Assembly (NCBI GenBank): GCA_920105625.2
Contig: OV050033.1
Location: 113,855,700 to 113,919,699, forward strand
Origin: Clusia tigrina
Lineage: Eukaryota; Arthropoda; Insecta; Diptera; Clusiidae
Reading direction: 5' to 3'
Length of the DNA stretch: 64,000 nucleotides
The notes under the pieces are model-generated. The model ran no database searches. It was not told the DNA's origin and saw nothing but the letters and a program-made list of their open reading frames with translations. Shown here in pieces: positions 39,601 to 50,979 of this stretch (position 1 is its first letter; the number at the start of each line of letters is the position of its first letter). Made by a program: the position numbers and the translations under genes.

Positions 39601-40116
39601 AAAGCCAATCTAGCTGAGAGGGCACGTAAGGCAGCATGCGCTATATACTGCTGTAAAAGAGCAGTTGGTGCACGATGGGGACTTCGTCCTCGAGTCGTGC
39701 TCTGGCTCTACACGGCCATCGTTGAACCAAACCTGTTATACGGGTCGGTCTTCTGGTGGCAAGCTCTTGAAAAAGCCTGTAATATCAAACCCATTGATAA
39801 AATCAGAAGATCCACTGCTCTACTGATCACTGGCGCTCTTCGCAGCACACCTACGAAAGCCCTTTTTGCCATGCTGCGCTGGCTCCCCTCGGGGATCCTG
39901 GTTAAGCAACAAGCCAAGCTGACAGCGATTAGACTTAATGCTCTTTCGCACTGGCGCATAACCCTGACAGGCCATGCTTCAATTCTGAATCAGGACCCAC
40001 CTGTCCCCAACTTTATCGACTATATGTCGGTCTATCCCGATTTGAACAGGGAATTCGACCTCACTATTCCAAGTCGAAGCGACTGGACCTCAGAAAACCG
40101 AATCGTCGGTGAAACA

Positions 40117-40488
40117 GTCGAAATCTACACCGACGGTTCCAAGCTTGGAGGTAGAGTCGGCAGCGGTATTTATTCCGACAAGCTGGACTTAAACATCTCC
40201 CTACGTCTCCCAGACCATTGCAGCGTTTTTCAAGCTGAGGTCATGGCCATTTACCACGCAGCCAAATGGATGCTGAGTAGTGATATCGGCGCGGTTGACG
40301 TATCTATCTTCTCAGACAGCCAGGCCGCCATTAAATCTCTTTTTGGCTCCACGGCCACATCAAGACTAGTTCATGAATGTCGAACATCTTTAAATGAGCT
40401 CGCAAGTTACTCTCGGGTGCACCTAGTCTGGGTTCCCGGACACAGCGAAATCCCGGGAAACTGCGAGGCGGACGAGCTTGCCAAGGCA
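40117..40488 (+). other. ORF2 RNase H domain
   Basis: These are residues about 919-1042 of the full ORF2 frame. The catalytic set is present: D924 in YTDGS, E959 in QAEVMAIY, D985 in FSDSQAA, H1027 in VWVPGHSEIPGN and D1037 in EADELAK. This is a complete DEDHD-type RNase H that would remove the RNA strand after first-strand synthesis. It lies downstream of the premature stop, so this copy could supply it only by readthrough. Confidence 0.92.
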
Positions 40489-40773
40489 GGCACGCTAATG
40501 CACGACATTCACCCCTCTGTGAACATCAGCATTCCACTGGCAACAGCCAAGCTGGAAGTCAAACGGAAATATCTGGCTGACGCCTACAAATCCTGGGCTA
40601 ACGAGGAATCCTGCCACACGGCTAGACTAACTTGGGCAAGCATGGACAAAAACAGAACCAATCAACTTCTTCGACTTGATCGCGTATCACTGTCGACAAC
40701 TGTGTCGGTTTTGACCGGCCACTGCATAATGGGACAGCACGCAGAAAGACTGGGCCTACCCTCAAATGACTTT

Positions 40774-40833
40774 TGCCGAGGCTGTGGCTTCGAGGAGGAG
40801 GACGAGACGGTTTTCCACCTCTTATGCCACTGC
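40774..40833 (+). other. ORF2 C-terminal zinc knuckle
   Basis: Residues 1138-1157 contain a Cys/His cluster, CRGCGF...VFHLLCHC, spacing C-x2-C-x10-H-x4-C (an alternative last ligand is the Cys three residues after the His). A CCHC-type motif at the C-terminus of ORF2 is typical of I, R1 and LOA-group elements and is thought to help bind nucleic acid during integration. Confidence 0.8.
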
Positions 40834-40965
40834 CCATCCTTGAGCAGAAGAAGAATTCGCACCTTTGGTGCCCCATTTCTTACAAGCCTGACAGAGCTGT
40901 CATCCATTAATATTAGGGACATAGCCAGGTTCATCAAAATATCAGGATGGTTTCCTGAAACATGA

Positions 40966-41124
40966 CGGGGGAGTCGTGCCTTTCCAGGCGCTGTCCTTGC
41001 GCTGACTATCACCATCCCAAGTATGGGAACCTTTTTAGTCAGTGCTTGAACGGCGCCACACCGTGGTATCACAATGGGCCATTATGTGTGCTCAAGTGTG
41101 CTTTTGGCAAACTGGGCGGCCACT
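40966..41124 (+). other. Retrotransposon 3' UTR
   Basis: About 159 bp follow the ORF2 stop and lead into the tail repeat. They are G+C-rich compared with the satellite. I see no AATAAA signal and no poly(A). In many non-LTR elements this segment is what the reverse transcriptase recognises. A frame starting at 40962 runs through this region into the satellite and is not a gene. Confidence 0.75.
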
Positions 41125-41144
41125 CCTACCTACCTACCTACCTA
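41125..41144 (+). repeat. (CCTA)5 tail of the retrotransposon
   Basis: Five perfect CCTA units end the element, the last TA being shared with the target-site duplication. Short tandem-repeat tails in place of poly(A) are known in several non-LTR groups (for example TAA repeats in the I element). The overlap with the TA of the target sequence fits priming by annealing of the tail to the nicked strand. Confidence 0.9.
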
Positions 41145-41153
41145 GGGCCATTT
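41143..41153 (+). repeat. Target-site duplication, right copy
   Basis: This is an exact second copy of the 11 bases at 35375-35385. It is followed by GAAGTTTTATCAG, the normal continuation of the monomer, so the satellite resumes in phase with nothing lost. Confidence 0.9.
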
Positions 41154-43439
41154 GAAGTTTTATCAGTGTTTGATTTCGGACTCAAGGGTAGCATAGCTTT
41201 GAGCGATAACTTAAATTGACAAGAGGCTCGAGTACTTTATTGTTACAAAATTTCAAAGTTTTATGACGCTCCAGTAAAAAGTTAAAAGCATTTGTATGTT
41301 GCAAACTTTGATAGGTGTAGGAGGCCATTTGAAGTTTTATCAGTGTTTGATTTGGGACTCAAGGGTAGCATAGCTTTAAGCGATAACTTAAATTGACAAG
41401 AGGCTCGAGTACTTTATTGTTATAAAATTTCAAGGTTTGATGACGCTCCAGTAAAAAGTTACAAGCATTTGTATGTTGCAAACTTTGATAGGTGTAGGAC
41501 GTACCGTATACAAGTTAGGGCCATTTGAAGTTTTATCAGTGTTTGATTTGGGACTCAAGGGTAGCATAGCTTTGAGCGGTAGCTTAAATTGACAAGAGGC
41601 TCGAGTACTTTATTGTTACAAAATTTCAAGGTTTTATGACGCTCCAGTAAAAAGTAACAAGCATTTGTATGTTGCAAACATTGATAGGTGTAGGAGGAAC
41701 CGTATATAAGTTAATGCCATTTGAAGTTTTATCAGTGTTTGATTTGGGACTCAAGGGTAGCATAGCTTTGAGCGATAGCTTAAATTGACAAGAGACTCGA
41801 ATACTTTATTGCCACAAAATTTCAAGGTTTTATGACGCTCCAGTAAAAAGTTACTAGCATTTGTATGTAGCAAACTTTGATAGGTGTAGGACGTACCGTA
41901 TAGAAGTTAGGGGCATTTGAAGTTTTATCAGTGTTTGATTTCGGACTCAAGAGTAGCATAGCTTTGAGCGATAACTTAAATTGACAAGATGCTCGAGTAC
42001 TTTATTGTTATAAAATTTCAAGGTTTGATGACGCTCCAGTAAAAAGTTACAAGCATTTGTATGTTGCAAACTTTGATAGGTGTAGGACGTACCGTATAGA
42101 AGTTAGGGCCATTTGAAGTTTTATCAGTGTTTGATTTCGGACTCAAGGGTAGCATAGCTTTGAGCGATAACTTAAATTGACAAGAGGCTCGAGTTCTTTA
42201 TTGTTATAAAATTTCAAGGTTTGATGACGCTCCAGTAAAAAGTTACAAGCATTTGTATGTTGCAAACTTTGATAGGTGTAGTACGTACCGTACAGAAGTA
42301 AGGGCTATTTGAAGTTTTATCAGTGTTTGATTTGGTACTCAAGGGTAGCATAGCGTTGAGTGATAGCTTAAGTTGACAAGAGGCTCGAGTACTTTATTGT
42401 TACAAACTTTCAAGGTGTTATGACGCTCCAGTAAAAAGTTACAAGCATTTGTAAGCTGCAAACTTTGATAGGTGTAGCTCGTACCGTATAGAAGTTAGGG
42501 CCATTTGAAGTTTTATCAGTGTTTGATTTGGGACTCAAGGGTAGCATAACTTTGAGCGATAGCTTAAATTGACAAGAGGCTCGAGTACTTTATTGTTAGA
42601 AAATTTTAAGGTTTTTTGACGCTCCAGTAAAAAGTTACAAGCATTTGTATGTTGCAAACTTTGATAGGTGTAGGACGTACCGTATAGAAGTTAGGGCCAT
42701 TTGAAATTTTATCTGTGTTTGATTTGGGGCTCAAGGGTAGCATAGATTTGAGCGATACCTTAAATTGACAAGAGGCTCGAGTACTTTATTGTTACAAAAT
42801 TTCAAGGTTTTATGACGCTCTAGTAAAAAGTTACAAGCATTTGTATGTTGCAAACTTTGATAGGTGTAGGACTACCGTATAGAAGTTAGGGCCATTTGAA
42901 GTTTTATCAGTGTTTGATTTGGGACTCAAGGTAGCATAGCTTTGAGCGGTAGCTTAAATTGACAAGGGGCTCGAGTACTTTATTGTTAAAAAATTTCAAG
43001 CTTTTATGACGCTCCAGTAAAAAGTAACAAGCATTTGTATGTTGCAAACTTTGATAGGTGTAGGAGGAACCGTATAGAAGTTAGGGCCATTTGAAGTTTT
43101 ATCAGTGTTTGATTTGGGACTCAAGGGTACCATAGCTTTGAGCGATAACTTGAATTGACAAGAGGCTCGAGTACTTTATTGTTACAAAATTTCAAGGTTT
43201 TATGACGCTCCAGTAATAAGTTACAAGCATTTGTATGTTGCAAACTTTGATAGGTGTAGGACGTACCGTATAGAAGTTAGGGCCATTTGAAGTTTTATCA
43301 GTGTTTGATTTGGGACTCAAGGGTAGCATAGCTTTGAGCGATAGCTTAAATGGACAAGAGGCTCGAGTACTTTATTGCCAAAAAATTTCAAGGTTTTATG
43401 ACGCTCCAGTAAAAAGTTACTAGCATTTGTATGTTGCAA

Positions 43440-46400
43440 ACTTTGATAGGTGTAGGACGTACCGTATAGAAGTTAGGGCCATTTGAAATTTTATCAGTGT
43501 TTGATTTGGGACTCAAGGGTAGCATAGCTTTGAGCGATAACTTAGATTGACAAGAGGCTCGAGTACTTTATTGTTACAAAATTTCAAAGTTTTATGACGC
43601 TCCAGTAAAAAGTTAAAAGCATTTGTATGTTGCAAACTTTGATAGGGTTAGGAGGCCATTTGAAGTTTTATCAGTGTTTGATTTGGGACTCAAGGGTAGC
43701 ATAGCTTTGAGCGATAACTTAAATTGACAAGAGGCTCGAGTACTTTATTGTTAGAAAATTTCAAGGTTTTTTGACGCTCCAGTAAACAGTTACAAGCATT
43801 TGTATGTTGCAAACTTTGATAGGTGTAGGAGGAACCGTATAGAAGTTAGGGCCATTTGAAGTTTTATCAGTGTTTGTTTTGGGACTCAAGGGTACCATAG
43901 CTTTGAGCGATAACTTAAATTGACAAGAGGCTCGAGTACTTTATTGTTACAAAATTTAAAGTTTTATGACGCTCCAGTAATAAGTTACAAGCATTTGTAT
44001 GTTGCAAACTTTGATAGGTGTAGGACGTACCGTATAGAAGTTAGGGCCATTTGAAGTTTTATCAGTGTTTGATTTGGGACTCAAGGGTAGCATAGCTTTG
44101 AGCGATAGCTTAAATGGACAAGAGGCTCGAGTACTTTATTGCCACAAAATTTCAAGGTTTTATGACGCTCCAGTAAAAAGTTACTAGCATTTGTATGTTG
44201 CAAACTTTGATAGGTGTATGACGTACCGTATAGAAGTTAGGGCCATTTGAAATTTTATCAGTGTTTGATTTGGGACTCAAGGGTAGCATAGCTTTGAGCG
44301 ATAACTTAAATTGACAAGAGGCTCGAGTACTTTATTGTTACAAAATTTCAAAGTTTTATGACGCTCCAGTAAAAAGTTAAAAGCATTTGTATGTTGCAAA
44401 CTTTGATAGGGTTAGGAGGCCATTTGAAGTTTTATCAGTGTTTGATTTGCGACTCAAGGGTAGCATAGCTTTGAGCGATAACTTAAATTGACAAGAGGCT
44501 CGAGTACTTTATTGTTAGAAAATTTCAAGGTTTTTTGACGCTCCAGTAAACAGTTACAAGCATTTGTATGTTGCAATCTTTGATAGGTGTAGGAGGAACC
44601 GTATAGAAGTTAGGGCCATTTGAAGTTTTATCAGTGTTTGTTTTGGGACTCAAGGGTACCATAGCTTTGAGCGATAACTTAAATTGACAAGAGGCTCGAG
44701 TACTTTATTGTTACAAAATTTAAAGTTTTATGATGCTCCAGTAATAAGTTACAAGCATTTGTATGTTGCAAACTTTGATAGGTGTAGGAAGTACCGTATA
44801 GAAGTTAGCGCCATTTGAAGTTTTATCAGTGTTTGATTTCGGACTCAAGGGTAGCATAGCTTTGAGCGATAACTTAAATTGACAAGAGGCTCGAGTTCTT
44901 TATTGTTATAAAATTTCAAGGTTTGATGACGCTCCAGTAAAAAGTTACAAGCATTTGTATGTTGCAAACTTTGATAGGTGTAGTACGTACCGTACAGAAG
45001 TAAGGGCCATTTGAAGTTTTATCAGTGTTTGATTTGGTACTCAAGGATAGCATAGCTTTGATTTATAGCTTAAGTTGACAAGAGGCTCGAGTACTTTATT
45101 GTTACAAACTTTCAAGGTTTTATGACGCTCCAGTAAAAAGTTACAAGCATTTGTAAGCTGCAAACTTTGATAGGTGTAGCACGTACCGTATAGAAGTTAG
45201 GGCCATTTGAAGTTTTATCAGTGTTTGATTTGGGACTCAAGGGTAGCATAACTTTGAGCGATAGCTTAAATTGACAAGAGGCTCGAGTACTTTATTGTTA
45301 GAAAATTTTAAGGTTTTTTGACGCTCCAGTAAAAAGTTACAAGCATTTGTATGTTGCAAACTTTGATAGGTGTAGGACGTACCGTATAGAAGTTAGGGCC
45401 ATTTGAAATTTTATCTGTGTTTGATTTGGGGCTCAAGGGTAGCATAGATTTGAGCGATACCTTAAATTGACAAGAGGCTCGAGTACTTTATTTTTACAAA
45501 TTTTCAAGGTTTTATGACGCTCTAGTAAAAAGTTACAAGCATTTGTATGTTGCAAACTTTGATAGGTGTAGGACTACCGTATAGAAGTTAGGGCCATTTG
45601 AAGTTTTATCAGTGCTTGATTTGGGACTCAAGGGTAGCATAGCTTTGAGCGGTAGCTTAAATTGACAAGAGGCTCGAGTACTTTATTGTTAAAAAATTTC
45701 AAGCTTTTATGACGCTCCAGTAAAAAGTAACAAGCATTTGTATGCTGCAAACTTTGATAGGTGTAGGAGGAACCGTATAGAAGTTAGGGCCATTTGAAGT
45801 TTTATCAGTGTTTGATTTGGGACTCAAGGGTACCATAGCTTTGAGCGATAACTTAAATTGACAAGAGGCTCGAGTACTTTATTGTTACAAAATTTCAAGG
45901 TTTTATGACGCTCCAGTAATAAGTTACAAGCATTTGTATGTTGCAAACTTTGATAGGTGTAGGACGTACCGTATAGAAGTTAGGGCCATTTGAAGTTTTA
46001 TCAGTGTTAGATTTGGGACTCAAGGGTAGCATAGCTTTGAGCGATAGCTTAAATGGACAAGAGGCTCGAGTACTTTATTGCCACAAAATTTCAAGGTTTT
46101 ATGACGCTCCAGTAATAAGTTACTAGCATTTGTATGTTGCAAACTTTGATAGGTGTAGGACGTACCGTATAGAAGTTAGGGCCATTTGAAATTTTATCAG
46201 TGTTTGATTTGGGACTCAAGGGTAGCATAGCTTTGAGCGATAACTTAAATTTACAAGAGGCTCGAGTACTTTATTGTTACAAAATTTCAAAGTTTTATGA
46301 CGCTCCAGTAAAAAGTTAAAAGCATTTGTATGTTGCAAACTTTGATAGGGTTAGAAGGCCATTTGAAGTTTTATCAGTGTTTGATTTGGGACTCAAGGGT

Positions 46401-48700
46401 AGCATAGCTTTGAGCGATAACTTAAATTGACAAGAGGCTCGAGTACCTTATTGTTTGAAAATTTCAAGGTTTTTTGACGCTCCAGTAAATAGTTACAAGC
46501 ATTTGTATGTTGCAAACTTTGATAGGTGTAGGAGGAACCGTATAGAAGTTAGGGCCATTTGAAGTTTTATCAGTGTTTGTTTTGGGACTCAAGGGTACCA
46601 TAGCTTTGAGCGATAACTTAAATTGACAAGAGGCTCGAGTACTTTATTGCTACAAAATTTAAAGTTTTATGATGCTCCAGTAATAAGTTACAAGCATTTG
46701 TATGTTGCAAACTTTGATAGGTGTAGGACGTACCGTATAGAAGTTAGGGCCATTTGAAGTTTTATCAGTGTTTGATTTCGGACTCAAGGGTAGCATAGCT
46801 TTGAGCGATAACTTAAATTGACAAGAGGCTCGAGTTCTTTATTGTTATAAAATTTCAAGGTTTGATGACGCTCCAGTAAAAAGTTACAAGCATTTGTATG
46901 TTGCAAACTTTGATAGGTGTAGTACGTACCGTACAGAAGTAAGGGCCATTTGAAGTTTTATCAGTGTTTGATTTGGTACTCAAGGGTAGCATAGCTTTGA
47001 GTGATAGCTTAAGTTGACAAGAGGCTCGAGTACTTTATTGTTACAAACTTTCAAGGTTTTATGACGCTCCAGTAAAAAGTTACAAGCATTTGTAAGCTGC
47101 AAACTTTGATAGGTTTAGCACGTACCGTATAGAAGTTAGGGCCATTTGAAGTTTTATCAGTGTTTGATTTGGGACTCAAGGGTAGCATAACTTTGAGCGA
47201 TAGCTTAAATTGACAAGAGGCTCAAGTACTTTATTGTTAGAAAATTTTAAGGTTTTTTGACGCTCCAGTAAAAAGTTACAAGCATTTGTATGTTGCAAAC
47301 TTTGATAGGTGTAGGACGTACCGTATAGAAGTTAGTGCCATTTGAAATTTTATCTGTGTTTGATTTGGGACTCAAGGGTAGCATAGATTTGAGCGATACC
47401 TTAAATTGACAAGAGGCTCGAGTACTTTATTGTTACAAAATTTCAAGGTTTTATGACGCTCTAGTAAAAAGTTACAAGCATTTGTATGTTGCAAACTTTG
47501 ATAGGTGTAGGACGTACCGTATAGAAGTTAGGGCCATTTGAAGTTTTATCAGTGTTTGATTTGGGACTCAAGGGTAGCATAGCTTTGAGCGGTAGCTTAA
47601 ATTGACAAGAGGCTCGAGTACTTTATTGTTAAAAAATTTCAAGCTTTTATGACGCTCCAGTAAAAAGTAACAATCATTTGTATGTTGCAAACTTTGATAG
47701 GTGTAGGAGGAACCGTATAGAAGTTAGGGCCATTTGAAGTTTTATCAGTGTTTGATTTGGGACTCAAGGGTACCATAGCTTTGAGCGATAACTTAAATTG
47801 ACAAGAGGCTCGAGTACTTTATTGTTACAAAATTTCAAGGTTTTATGACGCTCCAGTAATAAGTTACAAGCATTTGTATGTTGCAAACTTTGATAGGTGT
47901 AGGACGTACCGTATAGAAGTTAGGGCCATTTGAAGTTTTATCAGTGTTTGATTTGGGACTCAAGGGTAGCATAGCTTTGAGCGATAGCTTAAATGGACAA
48001 GAGGCTCGAGTACTTTATTGCCACAAATTTTCAAGGTTTTATGACGCTCCAGTAAAAAGTTACTAGCATTTGTATGTTGCAAACTTTGATAGGTGTAGGA
48101 CGTACCGTATATAAGTTAGGGCCATTTGAAGTTTTATCAGTGTTTGATTTGGGACTCAAGGGTAGCATAGCTTTGAGCGATAACTTAAATTGACAAGAGG
48201 CTCGAGTACTTTATTGTTACAAAATTTCAAAGTTTTATGACGCTCCAGTAAAAAGTTAAAAGCATTTGTATGTTGCAAACTTTGATAGGGTTAGGAGGCC
48301 ATTTGAAGTTTTATCAGTGTTTGTTTTGGGACTCAACGGTACCATAGCTTTGAGCGATAACTTAAATTGACAAGAGGCTCGAGTACTTTATTGTTACAAA
48401 ATTTATAGTTGTATGATGCTCCAGTAATAAGTTACAAGCATTTGTATGTTGCAAACTTTGATAGGTGTAGGACGTACCGTATAGAAGTTAGGGCCATTTG
48501 AAGTTTTATCAGTGTTTGATTTGGGACTCAAGGGTAGCATAGCTTTGATCGATAGCTTAAATGGACAAGAGGCTCGAGTACTTTATTGCCACAAAATTTC
48601 AAGGTTTTATGACGCTCCAGTAAAAAGTTACTAGCATTTGTATGTTGCAAACTTTGATAGGTGTAGGAGGAACCGTATAGAAGTTAGGGCAATTTGAAGT
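43440..48700. repeat. Higher-order repeats of 4-mer (764 bp) and 10-mer (about 1940 bp)
   Basis: The marker GATAGGGTTAGGAGGCC, a private form of the 177-bp monomer, occurs at 43641, 44405, 46343 and 48283 (with one base changed at 46343). The spacings are 764, 1938 and 1940 bp, that is 4 or 10 monomers minus about 20 bp. Associated monomers with GTAATAAGTTAC and AAATGGACAAG keep their order, which indicates three consecutive copies of a 10-mer unit preceded by a 4-mer duplication. Confidence 0.75.
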
Positions 48701-50979
48701 TTTATCAGTGTTTGTTTTGGGACTCAAGGGTACCATAGCTTTGAGCGATAACTTAAATTGACAAGAGGCTCGAGTACTTTATTTTTACAAAATTTAAAGT
48801 TTTATGATGCTCCAGTAATAAGTTACAAGCATTTGTATGTTGCAAACTTTGATAGGTGTAGGACGTACCGTATAGAAGTTAGGGCCATTTGAAGTTTTAT
48901 CCGTGTTTGATTTGGGACTCAAGGGTAGGATTGCTTTGAGCGATAGCTTAAATTGACAAGCGGCTCGAGTACTTTATTGCAACAAAATTTCAAGGTTTTA
49001 TGACGCTCCAGTAAAAAGTTACTAGCATTTGTATGTTGCAAACTTTGATAGGTGTAGGACGTACCGTGTGGAAGTTAGGGCCATTTGAAGTTTTATCAGT
49101 GTTTTATTTCGGACTCAAGGGTAGCATAGCTTTAAGCGATAACTTAAATTGACAAGAAGCTCGAGTACTTTATTGTTATAAAATTTCAAAGTTTGATGAC
49201 GCTCCAGTAAAAAGTTACAAGCATTTGTATGTTGCAAACTTTGATAGGTGTAGGACGTACCGTATAGAAGTTAGGGCCATTTGAAGTTTTATCAGTGTTT
49301 GGTTTCAGACGCAAAGGTAGCGTAGCTTTGAGCGATATCTTAAATTGACAAGGGGCTCGAGTACTTTATTGTTACAAAATTTCAAGGTTTTATGACGCTC
49401 CAATAAAAAGTTACAAGCATTTGTATGTTGAAAACTTTGATAGGTGTAGGACGTGCCGTATAGAAGTTAGGGCCATTTGAAGTTTTATCAGTGTTTGATT
49501 TGGGACTCAAGGCTAGCATAGCTTTGAGCGATAGCTTAAATTGACAAGAGGCTCGAGTACTTTATTGTTACAAAATTTCAAGGTTTTATGACGCGCCAGT
49601 AAAAAGTTACAAGCATTTGTATGTTGAAAACTTTGATAGGTGTAGGACGTACCGTATAGAAGTTATGGCCATTTGAAGATTTATCAGTGTTTGATTTGGG
49701 ACTCAAGGGTAGCATAGCTTTGAGCGATAGCTTAAATTGACAAGAGGCTCGAGTACTTTATTGTTACAAAATTTCAAGATTTTATGACGCTCCAGTAAAA
49801 AGTTACAAGCATTTGTATGTTGCAAACTTTTATAGGTGTAGGACGTACCGTATAGAAGTTAGGGCCATTTGAAGTTTTATCAGTGTTTGATTTCGAACTC
49901 AATGGTAGCATAGCTTTGAGCGATAGCTTAAATTGACAAGAGGCTCGAGTACTTTATTGTTAGAAAATTTCAAGGTTTTATGACGCTCCAGTAAACAGTT
50001 ACAAGCATTTGTATGTTGCAAACTTTGATAGGTGTAGGAGGAACCGTATAGAAGTTAGGGCCATTTGAAGTTTTATCAGTGTTTGTTTTGGGACTCAAGG
50101 GTACCATAGCTTTGAGCGATAACTTAAATTGACAAGAGGCTCGAGTACTTTATTTTTACAAAATTTAAAGTTTTATGATGCTCCAATAATAAGTTACAAG
50201 CATTTAAATGTTGCAAACTTTGATAGGTGTAGGACGTACCGTATAGAAGTTAGGGCCATTTGAAGTTTTATCCGTGTTTGATTTGGGACTCAAGGGTAGG
50301 ATAGCTTTGAGCGATAGCTTAAATTGACAAGCGGCTCGAGCACTTTATTGCAACAAAATTTCAAGGTTTTATGACGCTCCAGTAAAAAGTTACTAGCATT
50401 TGTATGTTGCAAACTTTGATAGGTGTAGGACGTACCGTATGGAAGTTAGGGCCATTTGAAGTTTTATCAGTGTTTGATTTCGGACTCAAGGGTAGCATAG
50501 CTTTAAGCGATAACTTAAATTGACAAGAGGCTCGAGTACTTTATTGTTATAAAATTTCAAAGTTTGATGACGCTCCAGTAAAAAGTTACAAGCATTTGTA
50601 TGTTGCAAACTTTGATAGGTGTAGGACGTACCGTATATAAGTTAGGGCCATTTGAAGATTTATCAGTGTTTGGTTTCGGACTCAAGGGTAGCATAGCTTT
50701 GAGCGATAACTTAAATTGACAAGTGGCTCGAGTAGTTTATTGTTAGAAAATTTCAAGGTTTGATGACGCTCCAGTAAAAAGTTACAAGCATTTGTATGTT
50801 GCAAACTTTGATAGGTGTAGTACGTACCGTACAGAAGTAAGGGCCATTTGAAGTTTTATCAGTGTTTGATTTTGTACTCCAGGGTAGCATAGCTTTGAGT
50901 GATAGCTTAAATTGACAAGAGGCTCGAGTACTTTATTGTTATAAAATTTCAAAGTTTGATGACGCTCCAGTAAAAATTT

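Larger units (their letters stand above)
37363..40965 (+). pseudogene. Retrotransposon ORF2 polyprotein (endonuclease - RT - RNase H - zinc knuckle), one in-frame stop
   Basis: This is the enzyme of target-primed reverse transcription: it nicks the target DNA and copies the element RNA from the nick. The frame runs from ATG 37363 to TGA 40965, 1200 codons, and is broken only by TAA at 39373-39375 (codon 671). Domain order: AP-like endonuclease (about 1-222), linker, reverse transcriptase (about 426-746), RNase H (about 919-1042) and zinc knuckle (1138-1157). The ATG lies inside the last 23 bases of ORF1 in the next frame, so expression probably uses termination-reinitiation or frameshifting. 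No frameshift was found: codons 672-686 between the stop and the next GTG at 39421 are open and in frame. Without readthrough the product would be a 670-residue protein lacking the RT thumb and RNase H. Total length is usual for an RNase H-bearing non-LTR ORF2. Confidence 0.93.
35386..41142 (+). mobile_element. Non-LTR retrotransposon, LOA/I-group-like, near full length
   Basis: This is an insertion of about 5757 bp in the satellite, flanked by an 11-bp perfect target-site duplication. It has no LTRs and no terminal inverted repeats. The order is a 5' UTR of 521 bp, ORF1 (35907-37385), ORF2 (37363-40965, overlapping ORF1 by 23 bp in another frame), a 3' UTR of about 160 bp and a (CCTA)5 tail. 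ORF2 carries endonuclease, reverse transcriptase, RNase H and a zinc knuckle, an architecture known from the LOA and I groups. Jockey and most R1 elements lack the RNase H. Base composition is clearly richer in G+C than the satellite. The copy is probably not autonomous because of a TAA at 39373. The clade is inferred from architecture and from the look of the endonuclease N-terminus, not from a tree. Confidence 0.95.

Noticed and set aside
39421..40965. A separate gene starting at GTG 39421
   Set aside because: It is the continuation of ORF2 in the same frame after one nonsense codon. GTG is not an expected eukaryotic start, and the codons between the stop and 39421 are also open.
35386..41142. 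LTR retrotransposon or endogenous retrovirus
   Set aside because: No long terminal repeats, protease, integrase or envelope frame. The endonuclease is AP-like and the RT motifs are of the non-LTR type.
40962..41219. Plus-strand frame from the end of ORF2 across the 3' UTR into the satellite
   Set aside because: It spans the element-satellite junction and includes the CCTA tail; it cannot be an ancestral gene.
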